Assembly (NCBI GenBank): GCA_002005505.1
Contig: KV908354.1
Coordinates: forward strand, 98,878 to 148,877
DNA: 50,000 nucleotides
Source: Botryococcus braunii
Lineage: Eukaryota; Chlorophyta; Trebouxiophyceae
Direction: 5' to 3'
Below, piece by piece: positions 1 through 25,362 of the stretch; positions within the stretch are counted from its first letter, which is position 1; the number at the start of each line of letters is the position of its first letter. Both the position numbers and the translations under genes were made by a program. The notes below the pieces were generated by a model, which was given only the letters and a program-made list of their open reading frames with translations, was not told where the DNA came from and made no database searches.

Positions 1-103
1 TACGAAGAGAGGAGAGGAAAAGGAACAAGGGGGGGGAGAGAAGAGGGGAAGAGGAAAGAAGGGAGGGGGAGGGGAGGGGGAAGCGGGGGGGGGGAGGAGA
101 AAC
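1..103. repeat. polypurine G/A-rich tract
   Basis: The first hundred bases are almost entirely G and A, with G runs of up to about nine. This is low-complexity sequence cut by the window edge. From there to 916 I see no gene: only short ORFs with no recognisable family and no convincing splice structure. Confidence 0.8.
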
Positions 104-916
104 AGCTATGTTACAATGTTAAGAGCAGGTATTACAAATAATACCTTAAAAATGTGCTCCAACATGCATGTTAAGATCTAGATGATCTCAGTTCGACATG
201 CACTTCTACATGAGAATCCATCAAATTCCATTGCACCCACACAAGCACACCGAATACATGAATTAAGTATGTCTCCATGCTTTAGTACGGTGAGTTTTGG
301 TACAGAATGCTAAATTAGTGGATACAATAAATAAAATGTTTGCAATGCCGCTAGATGAGGCCCCTAAGCTAGGATTTAACAAGTAGTGCCTTCAGCAGTT
401 GACTTGTGCAGCCGTATAGCTTGCCAGCATGTTAAGCATTATTGGCCGGATGGGCTGATCTTACATCTTGCCAAGTAGCTTTAGATACAATTTACAAAAG
501 CGAGCTCCCAATATAACTCCACACCTCAATATCAGGGGAATGGGCTTCCCTGCAAATGCCAGATAATTTGGAAACCCTTCGTGCCGTGGGTGTCAACGGA
601 CTCCCCTCATTCCCATGTACACTTATCTCCCTCGTCGCTTCTGAAGGACACAGCCACGGTTTCCAAATGCATCGGCACATCCCACAATGTTAGCTGAGCC
701 ACACCAAACAAAACATGCCTTGCAATGCCATGTTGCGCTCTATAAAGATATGTTCAGAAATTTAAGGGCATCGCTGGACAGAAATTAACAAGGTTAGCTG
801 AATAGTTGCAAATACACAGCAGCCCTAAATATTGACGAATGTCTGCTAAAAATGCCATTCGTCTTTGGAGAAGGCCTGTGGATACAGCTGCGTCTCTTTC
901 ATCAGCAATATGAGCA

Positions 917-1480
917 TCAAAATATCACATACTCAGTGTACGTCGGCTGGAACCCCAAAACGTGGCATGAAAATGGCACAAGCACCTTCTCAACCAGATA
1001 CCAGAATGGCCGCGGCATCCCAGTTAGAGAGAGATCCCCATAAGTAAACGAGACCATCAACTGTAGGGGGTTGACATTACTGACAGAACCAAAATCCCTG
1101 CTCAACCCTATGTATGTCCTAAAAAATTCGATGGCATGCAGAGGTGGCTCCAATGTCCATGTAATCATCATTTCAGATGTATTGTCCGCATTCCAGAATG
1201 TATGGCTCACTCCTGGGGCCACACAAAATGGCTTATTTAGAGTATCATTTGGAAAGAGGGTCGTCTCCTTACCATTACCAATATGGCCAAAGACTCCCTT
1301 ATTAACAACAAAGCATTCCCTCTGCTTCATGTGAGCGTGGAAGGGAGGGGAACCGCTTTTTCCGGGCAAAGCTCCAGCTACTCCTGGTCGCTGTAGCGTT
1401 TCAACCTTGATGTAGCTGCCGTCAGTGTCGTTTGGATACGTAATAAACCTCCACCTATTTGCCCCACAGGATATAAACAT
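917..1480 (-). CDS. intronless cupin-fold protein (RmlC-like)
   Basis: A single open frame of 187 residues. It carries both cupin signatures. Motif 1 is PPFHAHMKQRE followed by CFVVNKG, giving H-x-H-x4-E-x6-G. Motif 2 is APGVSHTFWN, giving P-G-x2-H-x3-N. The three histidines and the glutamate that normally hold the metal in this fold are therefore present. After the barrel comes a segment ending FWYLVEKVLVPF, then a closing part with GFQPTYTEY. This layout recalls small bacterial-type single-domain cupins, whose substrates vary widely, so no reaction can be named. The ATG at 1480 follows an in-frame stop by a few codons, so a single-exon model works. A short upstream exon cannot be excluded, because CAAATAG in the first codons could also be a splice acceptor. 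There is no signal peptide in this model. It stands apart from the exon-rich genes to its right. Confidence 0.7.
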   Translation of the reverse strand: MFISCGANRWRFITYPNDTDGSYIKVETLQRPGVAGALPGKSGSPPFHAHMKQRECFVVNKGVFGHIGNGKETTLFPNDTLNKPFCVAPGVSHTFWNADNTSEMMITWTLEPPLHAIEFFRTYIGLSRDFGSVSNVNPLQLMVSFTYGDLSLTGMPRPFWYLVEKVLVPFSCHVLGFQPTYTEYVIF

Positions 1481-2110
1481 CGTTTTGCTTTACAGCTACC
1501 CATATTCACCCTGAATGGGACACTTCAACCTTTCTGTGACTGGCCTTAACGATTTACGCAGCCAACAGGCTGTAGTTGCCACCCTTCATTTGGCCTTGAA
1601 AGCCCACTGCAAACCACACATGGAACGGTACCATTGCGGCACAATAAGGACTCCCAAAGTATCAGAAACGGAAGTATTCGATATTGGCAGAAACACTTGA
1701 CACCACCTAGTGTGCCGGATCATGCACACTTTCACATTTTTTCTACTACAGACAATGACCAGCCATGCTTTTTAGAACAAGGGTTTCTCAGACCTGGTCC
1801 CCCCAGAATGTTGATCGTCATATGTTTCACGTAACCCCAACACTTCCCTTTTAAACGTTCGAACGGAATACCGGCAATGGGCCACTAAGGATGCAAGCAC
1901 TGCAAAAGAAGTCGCAAGTAGAACATATCGTGTCATGAGAGCAAGGTGCACACTTAGTGATGCGACACCGATCCAATATGCAACTGGAGGGTGTTACCCC
2001 ACAGCTGGAGGCACCAATGGCAAAAGTATACCATAAAACATTTGCATATATCAATCAATATTAAAGTGAGGGCACGATTTGAAAGACGGATGAATGCGCT
2101 TGGTTTCGGG
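1481..2110. other. intergenic, nothing recognised
   Basis: Only short ORFs are present. A 67-residue cysteine-rich frame on the minus strand (1851-2054) has no promoter, splice context or recognisable family, and I do not call it a gene. Confidence 0.5.
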
Positions 2111-2129
2111 GAGATTGTTTCAAGTCAAA

Positions 2130-2700
2130 TGATATGGCTGCTGCGTTAGGGTGCAGAGTACCGTATTCGGGAACTGCGTAGTCCGAGAGCTCGAATCGAG
2201 CTGCTCAACTCCGTGTACAAGACCTACTTGATCGCCAGGCAGATCTGTTGTGGGAAGGCTTACACCCTTCTCCTCGTTCATGTCTCTCAGCTAGGGCATT
2301 GTATTGTAGGTATTATAGATGGTTTATACGCCCTGAACATGTGCCTCTGCATAGAGGTGCCCCAAGACTTCATCTCCCCGTGAAGACTGTAAGAACCCTT
2401 TTACGATTCCGCTTAGGATGTCATGACCTCCCAATTGACGCTGGTAGACGGCAAGGGATCCCACGTGATGAGAGGATCTGTACTAAGTGTTCATAAGGGA
2501 TGGTGGGAGATGAGTTTCATTTCCTGTTCATTTGCCCATTGTTAGAACATATTCAATCTCAGTTTAGCCACCTTTTCCACCCGCGAGTGCGATCAGTTAC
2601 TCGCTTCATGAAGGGGTTGCAAGGTTTGTGGTTAACGGTTCAAAGGCCTACATTAATGCTTCAGGGACATCCAACTCTTAGTGGTGGATCTAGATTTTAG
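2130..2700 (+). mobile_element. degenerate LINE-type retroelement, ORF2 C-terminal remnant
   Basis: The plus strand encodes the tail that follows reverse transcriptase in many non-LTR elements. It reads YYRWFIRPEHV, then LPVKTVRTLLRFRLGCHDLP, then GRRQGIPRDERICTKC, an in-frame stop at 2494-2496, then VGDEFHFLFICP. Together these form the CX2C...HX(4)C-like zinc knuckle typical of that tail. Frame breaks and the stop show it is dead. The 3' end shortly precedes a (TTCC)n run at 2754-2772, which could be the tail or a later simple repeat. The catalytic reverse-transcriptase and endonuclease domains are absent, so the copy is heavily 5'-truncated. Confidence 0.75.
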
Positions 2701-2931
2701 ACATTTCTATCGTCATCCCTTCAGCCATAATGGCTGGTCCTGGATGTAATATTTCCTTCCTTCCTTCCTTCCGGCAATCAGAAAGTTTCTGACAGAAACC
2801 GAGCATTCATGTTCCACAGTTGTCGATTGGTTCGCGAAACGCCTTCAAACTCTTCAGAAAAACGCGTAAAGTGTGCAAGACACGGTGAAAAGTCTTCGGT
2901 ACGCAATACACAGCAGCCCACCGTACATATG

Positions 2932-3031
2932 ATTAACGCTTCGCAGTGGAGTGGAGGCTTCACTCCACCCAGCAGAACTAGAGGCCCAGGGCATCACACC
3001 AGCTACCATGCTCCCACTGCGAAGCGTTAAT
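2932..3031. mobile_element. MITE-like foldback element with TTAA ends
   Basis: The arms 2932-2951 (ATTAACGCTTCGCAGTGG...) and 3012-3031 (...CCACTGCGAAGCGTTAAT) are inverted copies differing by one base of spacing. The outermost TTAA on each side could be a duplicated target site, as in piggyBac-type transposition. The interior contains a second hairpin (GTGGAGTG...CACTCCAC). There is no coding capacity, so any movement would depend on an enzyme supplied elsewhere. The assignment rests only on the terminal inverted repeat and short length. Confidence 0.55.
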
Positions 3032-3375
3032 AGCTAGTACGCTACCCCTGGGAGTCCCTCGCATGTAAGATGGATACACTTGTGCAGCCTGCAATGTGGC
3101 TGCCCTCTTTATTGGCACAGTCTAAGTCTGCTTGTTTAGATACGATTGTGAAGGGGTTTCGGTGAGGGGGTTCTGTCCCTGCAGCGTACCTGTGGCTGAA
3201 TGTTTGATTTAGTTGAAGTTTAGATCAGATGTTTAGATCGGCTGTGCTTTGCCAGCGATGCCTACCCTTGGTGCGGTTGTAGCATCCTGCCCTGACTCTG
3301 CATCTCCCCCCTTTTTTCTTCCCTCTCCCCTTCCCACCCCCTCCTCCGTCCTCCGCCCTTCTCTCTCCCCCTATA

Positions 3376-3736
<361 letters not shown>

Positions 3737-3970
3737 TACATTTCATAACGAAGTACCCGCCAATTGGCCTTTGCAAAGCGCTCTTCATTGTGGGTTCTGT
3801 TTCCAGGGCAACCTACTTTGGTCAAAGGAGAATTGAAGTAAGTAGCGGGTGCATGCAAATATTGCATCTGTAATTTGGATTAATGTGGGGTACGGTGAAG
3901 CATTATTGCGAAGTGACGTGTTTATGGAGTATGGGGTGCCAGCGGCAGAGTGCCAGTCAGTGGCAACTGA

Positions 3971-4035
3971 CCCGATCGGGGCCTGGGTGGGTTTTGGACT
4001 GACCCTATATGGTCAGTCCCGTATATACGGGACTG
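3971..4035. repeat. cluster of overlapping perfect palindromes
   Basis: There are three adjacent dyads. CCCGATCGGG lies at 3971-3980. A 9-bp stem, GGACTGACC (3996-4004), pairs with GGTCAGTCC (4011-4019). A perfect 22-bp palindrome centred on TATA lies at 4014-4035 and shares an arm with the preceding stem, so the two hairpins are mutually exclusive. No gene is recognisable between 3736 and 4510. Confidence 0.85.
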
Positions 4036-4513
4036 AAGGTGATACGGGTGCCCCCTTAGCTGTGTTTCTCCCGTCTCACTTACCCGGCAAAAGCCAGGAG
4101 TCCCCGGGATCTGGGAGGCTTTGACGGTAAAAGCATGAAGCTTTGAGCACGGAGAATGCTCCTCCTCTTTGAGTTTCTTTGTAGTCGAACTTACCAGAGC
4201 CTGCTCCAGGCCAGGGTACTCTTTGTAGACTGGCATGCGACTGTTGTGTCGCGTTTAGTGCACTTCGCAAGTCGTACCAGTACCGTCCCTTGTTTCAGCG
4301 ATTCCGTGCAGAACTGCTCTAGCGAGTTTCTGTGATTTTGTCTGCACAGGAGCATGCAACGGCCCAATAGGTCTTGCATGCACAATCATGCGCGTCCCTG
4401 AACTTGCTGAGCAGGTAAATGGGCAAATGTCACACTTTATGACGGTAGCATTGGGTCCCATCCAGGCGGGGGACAATTGGCACCCATGACAATGGAAACA
4501 TTGTGGCAGGAAT

Positions 4514-4650
4514 TTATAATCAAGAGTGAAGCCTATCCTAACCGCACACCATAAATCTTGCATGCGGGTACGCGGAATCTAGGGGCCCGAGGCAAAAGGC
4601 GGTGTAGCCAAAAACACGTGGGGGAGAGGGAGGGAGGAAGCGAGGGAATT
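4514..4650 (+). repeat. dispersed repeat, copy A
   Basis: This starts near ATAATCAAGAGTGAAGCCTA and contains GGGTACGCGGAATCTAGGGG, ending in a GGGAGGGAGGAAG tract. A diverged direct copy lies at 4910-5040, and its head recurs inverted at 27139-27172. It has no coding content. Confidence 0.7.
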
Positions 4651-4689
4651 TGTTAATTCCTTTTATTCCCATGGGGCCGGTTGTCCTGG

Positions 4690-5340
4690 ATGCTCGGCGC
4701 ATTTGGAGCGGTGGGGTGATCATGCTGTACAACCCCGTGTGGGTGCCGGGGTTGCTAACACTTACCGTTATAATGCCGTGCGAGATTGCTTATTGCGAAT
4801 GGCCAAGGGGCTTCAACTGACAGTTTGCAAGGAGTTTTCGTTGCCAGGACAGGTATTGGGGCTCAGCACTCGGCGTCCAGATTTAGTGGTTACAAATTGG
4901 ACGATGGCAGAGAATTACAATAAAGAGTGAAGCCAAGTATGCATGTGGGTACGCGGAATCCAGGGGCCAGAGATAAAAGGTGATAGTCAAACACTCGGTG
5001 CAAGCGACACGAAGAGGAAGGGAGGGAGGAAGGGAGCTTTGTAGATTGTTGTGGTGGGGACTTCCCCTCTGGCCTCGTCGTATCAGGAAGATTTTACTTT
5101 TTGGGGGCTGTGGCTTGGGCGGCTGCCCTTGAGGTGGTATCTTATCGGGAGGTTACGACATATCAACCGCCCCAGGTTATCTTCCACCCCAGCGCTTTTG
5201 ATGTTTTAGGTGGGCTTCATGAGGATGCTATCGCGTTCCTCTCTAGGCTGGAAGCTGTCTGGAAGGAATTGTGGGTCAGGACCAAGTTTTTCACGAGGTT
5301 TAGTTTGCAAAGCAAACCCAACAGGAGCCTCGACCCCTAG
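4690..5340 (+). mobile_element. second retroelement remnant, interrupted by a repeat
   Basis: Frame 4703-4930 reads WGDHAVQ, then NAVRDCLLRMAKGLQLTVCKE and RRPDLVV. This matches the region downstream of reverse transcriptase in algal non-LTR elements. The next recognisable piece, PPQVIFHPSAFDVLGGLHED then AIAFLSRLEAVW (from about 5101), belongs to the same tail. The two pieces are separated by copy B of the dispersed repeat. Frameshifts and missing parts show a pseudogene fragment. The element type rests on family pattern only, with no catalytic motifs present. Confidence 0.6.
4910..5040 (+). repeat. dispersed repeat, copy B, inside the retroelement remnant
   Basis: This is a diverged direct copy of 4514-4650, sharing AAGAGTGAAGCC, GGGTACGCGGAATC and the GGGAGGGAGGAAG tail, with small deletions between. 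It sits where the retroelement reading frame is broken. Confidence 0.7.
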
Positions 5341-6285
5341 AACCCTTCTTGCCCGTGCAGACCTACTGCTGACGCACGAATGCACCCACCTATGCCTCTG
5401 ACCTCCTGCGTCCTCTGTGATTGTACATTATGTGTATTTCTGGCATGAGGTTTGGCTCGTGCATACATAATCGGTTTGCCAGGGAGTTAAGACGGTGTGG
5501 AGCGAGCGTGGGTGTATGGGTGATCTCTGGTCCCACTCGAATTGTATAATGTGCATGCCCGGCCACTCCTTCCCCTAACCTGCCTGAACCCCAGCCATTG
5601 AGTTTGCGGATGTTTACACTTTGCAAATTGGAGACTACCGTGCCTGTCTTTGGTTGGTCTTACACATCACACACAACCATGTACCGGAGAAACGCTTCAT
5701 TTTCTAGCCTCGTTCTGCTCCTACACCTCAGCAAGTTCGCTCACACCCTCGTGGTTTACCCTCATAATTGCATCGAGCCCTGCTTGTCCAGAAAGGGTAC
5801 TTGTGGGAACTCCGACAAATCAATCCAATCAATTTGTTTCCAGAAATAGGGACTCTTGTCCAAATAGGTAACCATCCTGTATGGTGGTATCATTGATCCA
5901 CCATACGTATACTATCAAGATTCACACTAGCAGGAAGCCAGCCTTTGCCCATCCCCCTTACCCGACAAATTCAAAGACAGGGACCCGTAATTTGCAGATC
6001 TGTCTATATGGAAGGGGAATCCCATATTTAATAGCTCGTCAACCTGGCTGCATGCCAGACGAGGGCGTTGTCAAATACAGTGACCATATCAGAGCAGTGA
6101 AAATGTTGATGGTTGCACCTACAGGGTGCTTTGATGATTCAAATAAGGTCCCGCTTGATGTATTGGTATGCTAATCATACGCGTGGAAAAAGGGACACGC
6201 TCGTATGGGGTTATGCATGATGATATTGGCAGCAGCAGTATGCCTCATCATAGTAGCTTCACAAGGGAGTACGATTCCAACACCT

Positions 6286-6316
<31 letters not shown>

Positions 6317-7576
6317 GGAGGCAGCGACTGGGTGCAATACAAGAAGGCTACTCGAAATCCCTCAATAATGCTGTTGGGGCATGGCAGCCAACTGGCAGGT
6401 GTCTGTTGAACCTCTCGTCGTGATCGCCTGCACAGTATCGATATCTTTGTGTGTTCATTTCAGGGTGCACGGGAGTACGTCAACGACTCCTGTGGCAATT
6501 CTTCAGATCCATGTCTTAAAACCATTAGGGTTATTATTCCTTAACCAGTGACCTACCACAGCAACTGGCATGGACGATTTTTCTCTCGCTACTAACTAGC
6601 CTATGCAAACAGGAATCTTGTCGACAAAATATCCAGGAACCCTGCATGCTATACAGTTGGGAGAACTGGCAGGTACTGTAGTTATATCTAGTTATCACTC
6701 AAAGTCTCTCTCAGCCACATTCTGTTAAACCCACAATCATGGCAGGGCAGTGGCACAAAGGGTACAAATCCTCATGAAGTGCTCCTTGCAAGAACGCCAC
6801 AAAGAGCTGGGTTGAAATGCCGTGGAGAACGAACAAAAACTTACGTCCTAAACAACAGTTGGGACCTGTCATCGGATAGAAATATCTTCAAGCATTCGCC
6901 CTGCACTGTTAAGTAAGAACGCCTCCAAGGCATACCTTCACCCCTCGAAATGTCCCTGAATGTCCTTGAGGCAAGAAACAAACAAGCCTTTGCTTCTTGA
7001 GGGACCCAGTGCCACCTGAATGCAGTACAGTTCTGTACACCCGGCTGTGCATAATGACTACATCACCGCTGTGAAGCCCAACCAATGTCATTGCATAACA
7101 GATGAATCCTGGCCACCTGGCTTTCGGAGAGGGGGGTGGGGAAAAGGGGAAAACGGATACCAAAACTGGCACTCAACATCCAAGGTAGGTTGCACTGACG
7201 TCAATGACCTGTGAACCTGCGAAAAGACTCCTCACGAAAGGCAAGCCAGAAGCAGCAAGTCTGGTATCGTCAGCACAGATTTGGCCTCTGCAGGGTCTTT
7301 GAAAATGGGCCGCCGACGCATTGAAAGTATGCCCAATCCCATCGAACCTTGGACATGGTCGCCCATTATACTGAGCTAATTAGCATAGCTGCAGGTATCA
7401 ATTGAATTTAAACGGAAATGAAACGAAAAGACTGACTTTCAAAATGCTACTTTCTCTGAGGATCACGAGCATCGATTGCAAACCGCCACGTGCGGATAAG
7501 CAGGCTCTTCAATGCTGAGCGGTTCAGAACAAAGGTTCTAATTGTCCATCTAAGGACTGTTGCAGCGCTTCCATCA
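5341..7576. other. intergenic, no gene recognised
   Basis: No recognisable protein family or RNA gene on either strand. The only strong local feature is the homopolymer pair T11-G23 at 6285-6318. The right end holds the 3' flank of villin. No clear polyadenylation signal was identified. Confidence 0.5.
6285..6318 (+). repeat. T11-G23 homopolymer pair
   Basis: Eleven T are followed by twenty-three G, then GAGGCAGCG. Such a G run can fold into G-quadruplexes and is prone to length error in sequencing. Confidence 0.9.
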
Positions 7577-18461
<10,885 letters not shown>

Positions 18462-19991
18462 CGTGTCTAAAGCAGGGGAAGCTAGCAGTGCGTTTGAATA
18501 TGAATATGCTATTCAGGGAGGAGGGCGCATAGAAGCTCGACTCTTGAGCAGGTACCCCACAAAATCATGAGAATGAGGGGGCGCATAGCCAGCTCTGTGT
18601 TGAAGTGTTGCTTCGCGCCATCAAGACGAGAAGACGACAGGATAGGGATTTTCCAAGACAAATGCAGTAGGCATATCACGCGGTTTGTCAACGTGTGCTG
18701 AAAAGCAGATCCGAGCAGCATGGAAGGCAGGTTTCGCTTTTTAATTTGTACTGCGCGGATGTGTGCACATACCCGACATGTTATGGCTGATGGTGGGCTT
18801 TATTAGTTACCGACTTGAGTTGAATACATGATGAGTTGTTGGATGCCCTATTCAGGCGAAGTCTTTCGCCATGAGAATGGTGATCGGGCAAGGGATTACG
18901 TTGGAGAAGCGGTCACAGCTGGTGTTCCTCCTTGAGCCGAGCAAGGCATTTGGTTTTCATAACAGGTTAGTACTGCTGGCTGGCAGTGGCCCCCGTGTTG
19001 TCTTGGCGATCTTATATGTCCGGGTTGGTTATCCGCTATGGGATGGATACGGACTGGCTACCTCAAGGTTAAGTTTATTTGCTTTTGATCACTGAAACAT
19101 AAAGAAGATATGCTCACTTCGAGTCCGTTTTGACTTTAAGAGCTATGCTGTGTACCCTTGGGTCGTCTCTTGTCTGAGCCGCGTGCTTGTGTTCTTCAAG
19201 CTGGCTCTGCACCCATGATCTTCCGCAGCAGTCGCATGCTGTATGGATTTATGGCAACTAGTAGACGGGTGTTCCTACTTTTTCTGTTCGAAGAACAGTT
19301 TGTTGAACAGGGGGCCTTCGATCTCCGAGCCGGTTGCGGTTCTAGGTTTGTGAGTCCGGCTCATCCCTGGCTCTGCGCGTGCTCTTTAGACATGCGATAA
19401 TATATATCTATTCTATCCTGAAGGGTGAAATATGTTTTATTGCACGGCAATCAGACTCTTCCCCTGTAAGGGCCGAATTGTGCACCCTCCTCACTCGCGG
19501 ACTGGAAATGGACAATTCTTTTGTGGTAGGTGATTAGAGCCATCTAAATGTTATAAACAAAATTAGTCATTATGAAAGTGTAAGGGGTCCGTGAGGTCTT
19601 CTTTCTATAGTGGATCTGGAGCAACACTTCATAAGCAGACTAACGCCGTACATATGACAAACTGACCAAGATATTGTTCACACACTCCGGACCCTCCTGT
19701 GGGGGAGCGTACTAGTCGGGAGTCTGGTTCACCTGTGTGAATCATCTGGGCCTCTAAGTTGTGCTGGTTGGAGAAGGGGTTAGGCTATTTACTGTGGCAT
19801 TCGGCGTACTTCTTGTTTTTTCATAACCATTTTCTCCGCCTGTGCCGGGTCACGCATGCTTTAAACATTTTTTTATAGTGTGCCTTTGTGGGTTATGGCA
19901 GGTGCAGGGCATACCAACGGGCAGCGCTTAGACTGAAAGCTGGGAGGACACTTCCTTGCCAGCAAGTTGTTTTGGAGCATCGGGTGTCAGA
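18462..19991. promoter_or_regulatory. shared intergenic region between divergent villin and F-box genes
   Basis: The start codons of the two genes face away from each other across about 1.5 kb, so both promoters must lie here unless 5' untranslated exons extend further. A TTTTTTTATAG stretch at 19868-19878 is about 115 bases before the F-box ATG and could serve as a TATA-like element. I see no firm motif on the villin side. Confidence 0.4.
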
Positions 19992-23552
<3,561 letters not shown>

Positions 23553-23662
23553 TGGCATGAATGACCTGCAGATGTGGTTCGCGAGCCATGAATGAATTAC
23601 GCGCAGATGTGGTTCGATGGCCATAAATGACCTGCAGGTGGCGAGGCCATGAGTGAACTGCC
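23553..23662 (+). repeat. imperfect tandem repeat, about 35-bp unit, directly 3' of the F-box stop
   Basis: Three to four decayed copies are built on ATGAATGACCTGCAGATGTGG and TTCGCGAGCC. The array begins at the stop codon and so probably lies in the 3' untranslated region. Confidence 0.65.
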
Positions 23663-25326
23663 AAACTGGGGTGTCGAGGACGGCTGCAGGGGAGGTGCAT
23701 CTGCCATTTGGCTCTCGAAGATCTTGTTGAGCCAAGCCTGGTCACCAGCTTGGTGAAACCCCGGTATGAGGGACTTGGGCTTGCAGTACTAGCAGTACCA
23801 TCTCCAATGCCGGTTGCGTTCATCACATGGCCTTGAAGCACCACTGTCCATGGTTTTTCATGGAAATTGCTGTTGAGGATGCTCCTGTTCCTCTGCAGCC
23901 CCAGTCCTATGAGAGCATTGTGCAGGCGTTTTTGTACTTGTTGCTACCAGGTGACGATCTTTCCCAGCATGCCACCTACACTTGTAAGTGGTCGTGCACG
24001 TCCAATCATCAATGAGAGTCTTTGGTTTGCCAGCAACTCGGCGGAAGTGATTCAATTGTTGGCCACTTGCAGCCCAAAATGGCAGACTTGTCACAAAATT
24101 GGGGTTAGAGTGGGAGGTTGTATCTGTAAAATTGCAGGCCAATACATGCATTAATGTGCAATGCCCTTGAAGTGACTTATAAGCCATCGAAGTGTCCTCC
24201 GCTGCAGCACTTCCCCGCTTGTAGCCTTGTGTGATCTTCACGACTTAGGAACGCTGGCTGAGCAAAGCAGGTGTTACTCATGAGGCCTTTCTGTCGAGAA
24301 GAACACCTTCGTTGTGGCGCCTGTAGATCTAGATCTAGATTTAGCGATCTCTTAGGTCCTGAAGAGGACCGCCAGAGTTTGAAGTTTCCAGCACCAAAGC
24401 CTACACTTTAATTTTGGGACCTCGAGTAAGCACAGGCCAATCTGAGCCTACTGGCTGTTTGGAAAATGCTGCTTCCATTGATAGGTGCTCAACTAGCTAT
24501 AGGGCCGGATCTGGATGAAAGGAATATCAACGCCAGCATGCGTGGTCATCCATTCCCGTCATGAGTCCTTATTTTCCGGCGGCCCACATGTGTGTTTAGT
24601 ATAGTATGGGCCTGTTGGGATCCTGACTGACTTCAGATCGTTTCATTCCTGCAGTGCTGACACAGGTTCGAGTTTATTTGGTTGCAATGCAAAGACAGTT
24701 TTTATTTTATTTTTTTCCAGAGAAAGTTCATCCCTGCAGTGCTAAGTGTACAGTTATGTGGTACGTGTTTGAGGAGTGAATACGTAGTACGAGTTAATAT
24801 AGACTAACTATTTATGATGGTTGCACCTTGTATTATGCAGCTATAGATGTGACCTGCCAGTTGGGAAGTTGCTCGGGTGCAGGGGCACATATATGTATAT
24901 ACCCTCTGCTGATTCCAGCTCTATATATGATGCGCAGAGATTGTGCGCAGCCTCTAGCCAAGTCTGCCCTAATAAGGACTGACGTGCTTTGTAGTTTGAA
25001 TGAGGAGTGCAGCTTTGTGCTTGCACCCCTCTGTATCTGCTACGGGCGTGGACGTATTGCGACATTTCAACCCAATGCCGCGTTGCGTTGCGATTCAAGG
25101 TGTTCAGGTTCTATAACTACATGAAGCAGGAAGTTCAAGTGGAATTCAAAGGAGAAAGACGTAATTAGTTTGGTGCCCTCTTCGTCTGTATGTCCCAGAA
25201 AAGCGGACTTGGTGTGTTTGCTTCTTGAGGTGGAGGGAATTATAGGGATCTGTAGTGCTACCCAATATTGCTGTTGATAGGCTCTGCATACCAGTAAAAG
25301 AGATGTGTTTGTGAGTGAATAAACCG

Positions 25327-25362
25327 CCCCCGTTTGGCGGGGGTAATGCCCCATAGGGCATT
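25327..25362. repeat. two tandem hairpins
   Basis: CCCCCG-TTTGG-CGGGGG (25327-25343) is followed after one base by AATGCCC-CATA-GGGCATT (25345-25362). No T run follows on either strand, and in a eukaryote this is not a terminator. Confidence 0.75.

Noticed and set aside
1071..1334. Plus-strand ORF opposite the cupin
   Set aside because: It is a shadow of the cupin frame with no recognisable features.
23553..23662. CRISPR-like array
   Set aside because: The copies are imperfect, adjacent and without unique spacers, in a eukaryotic 3' flank.
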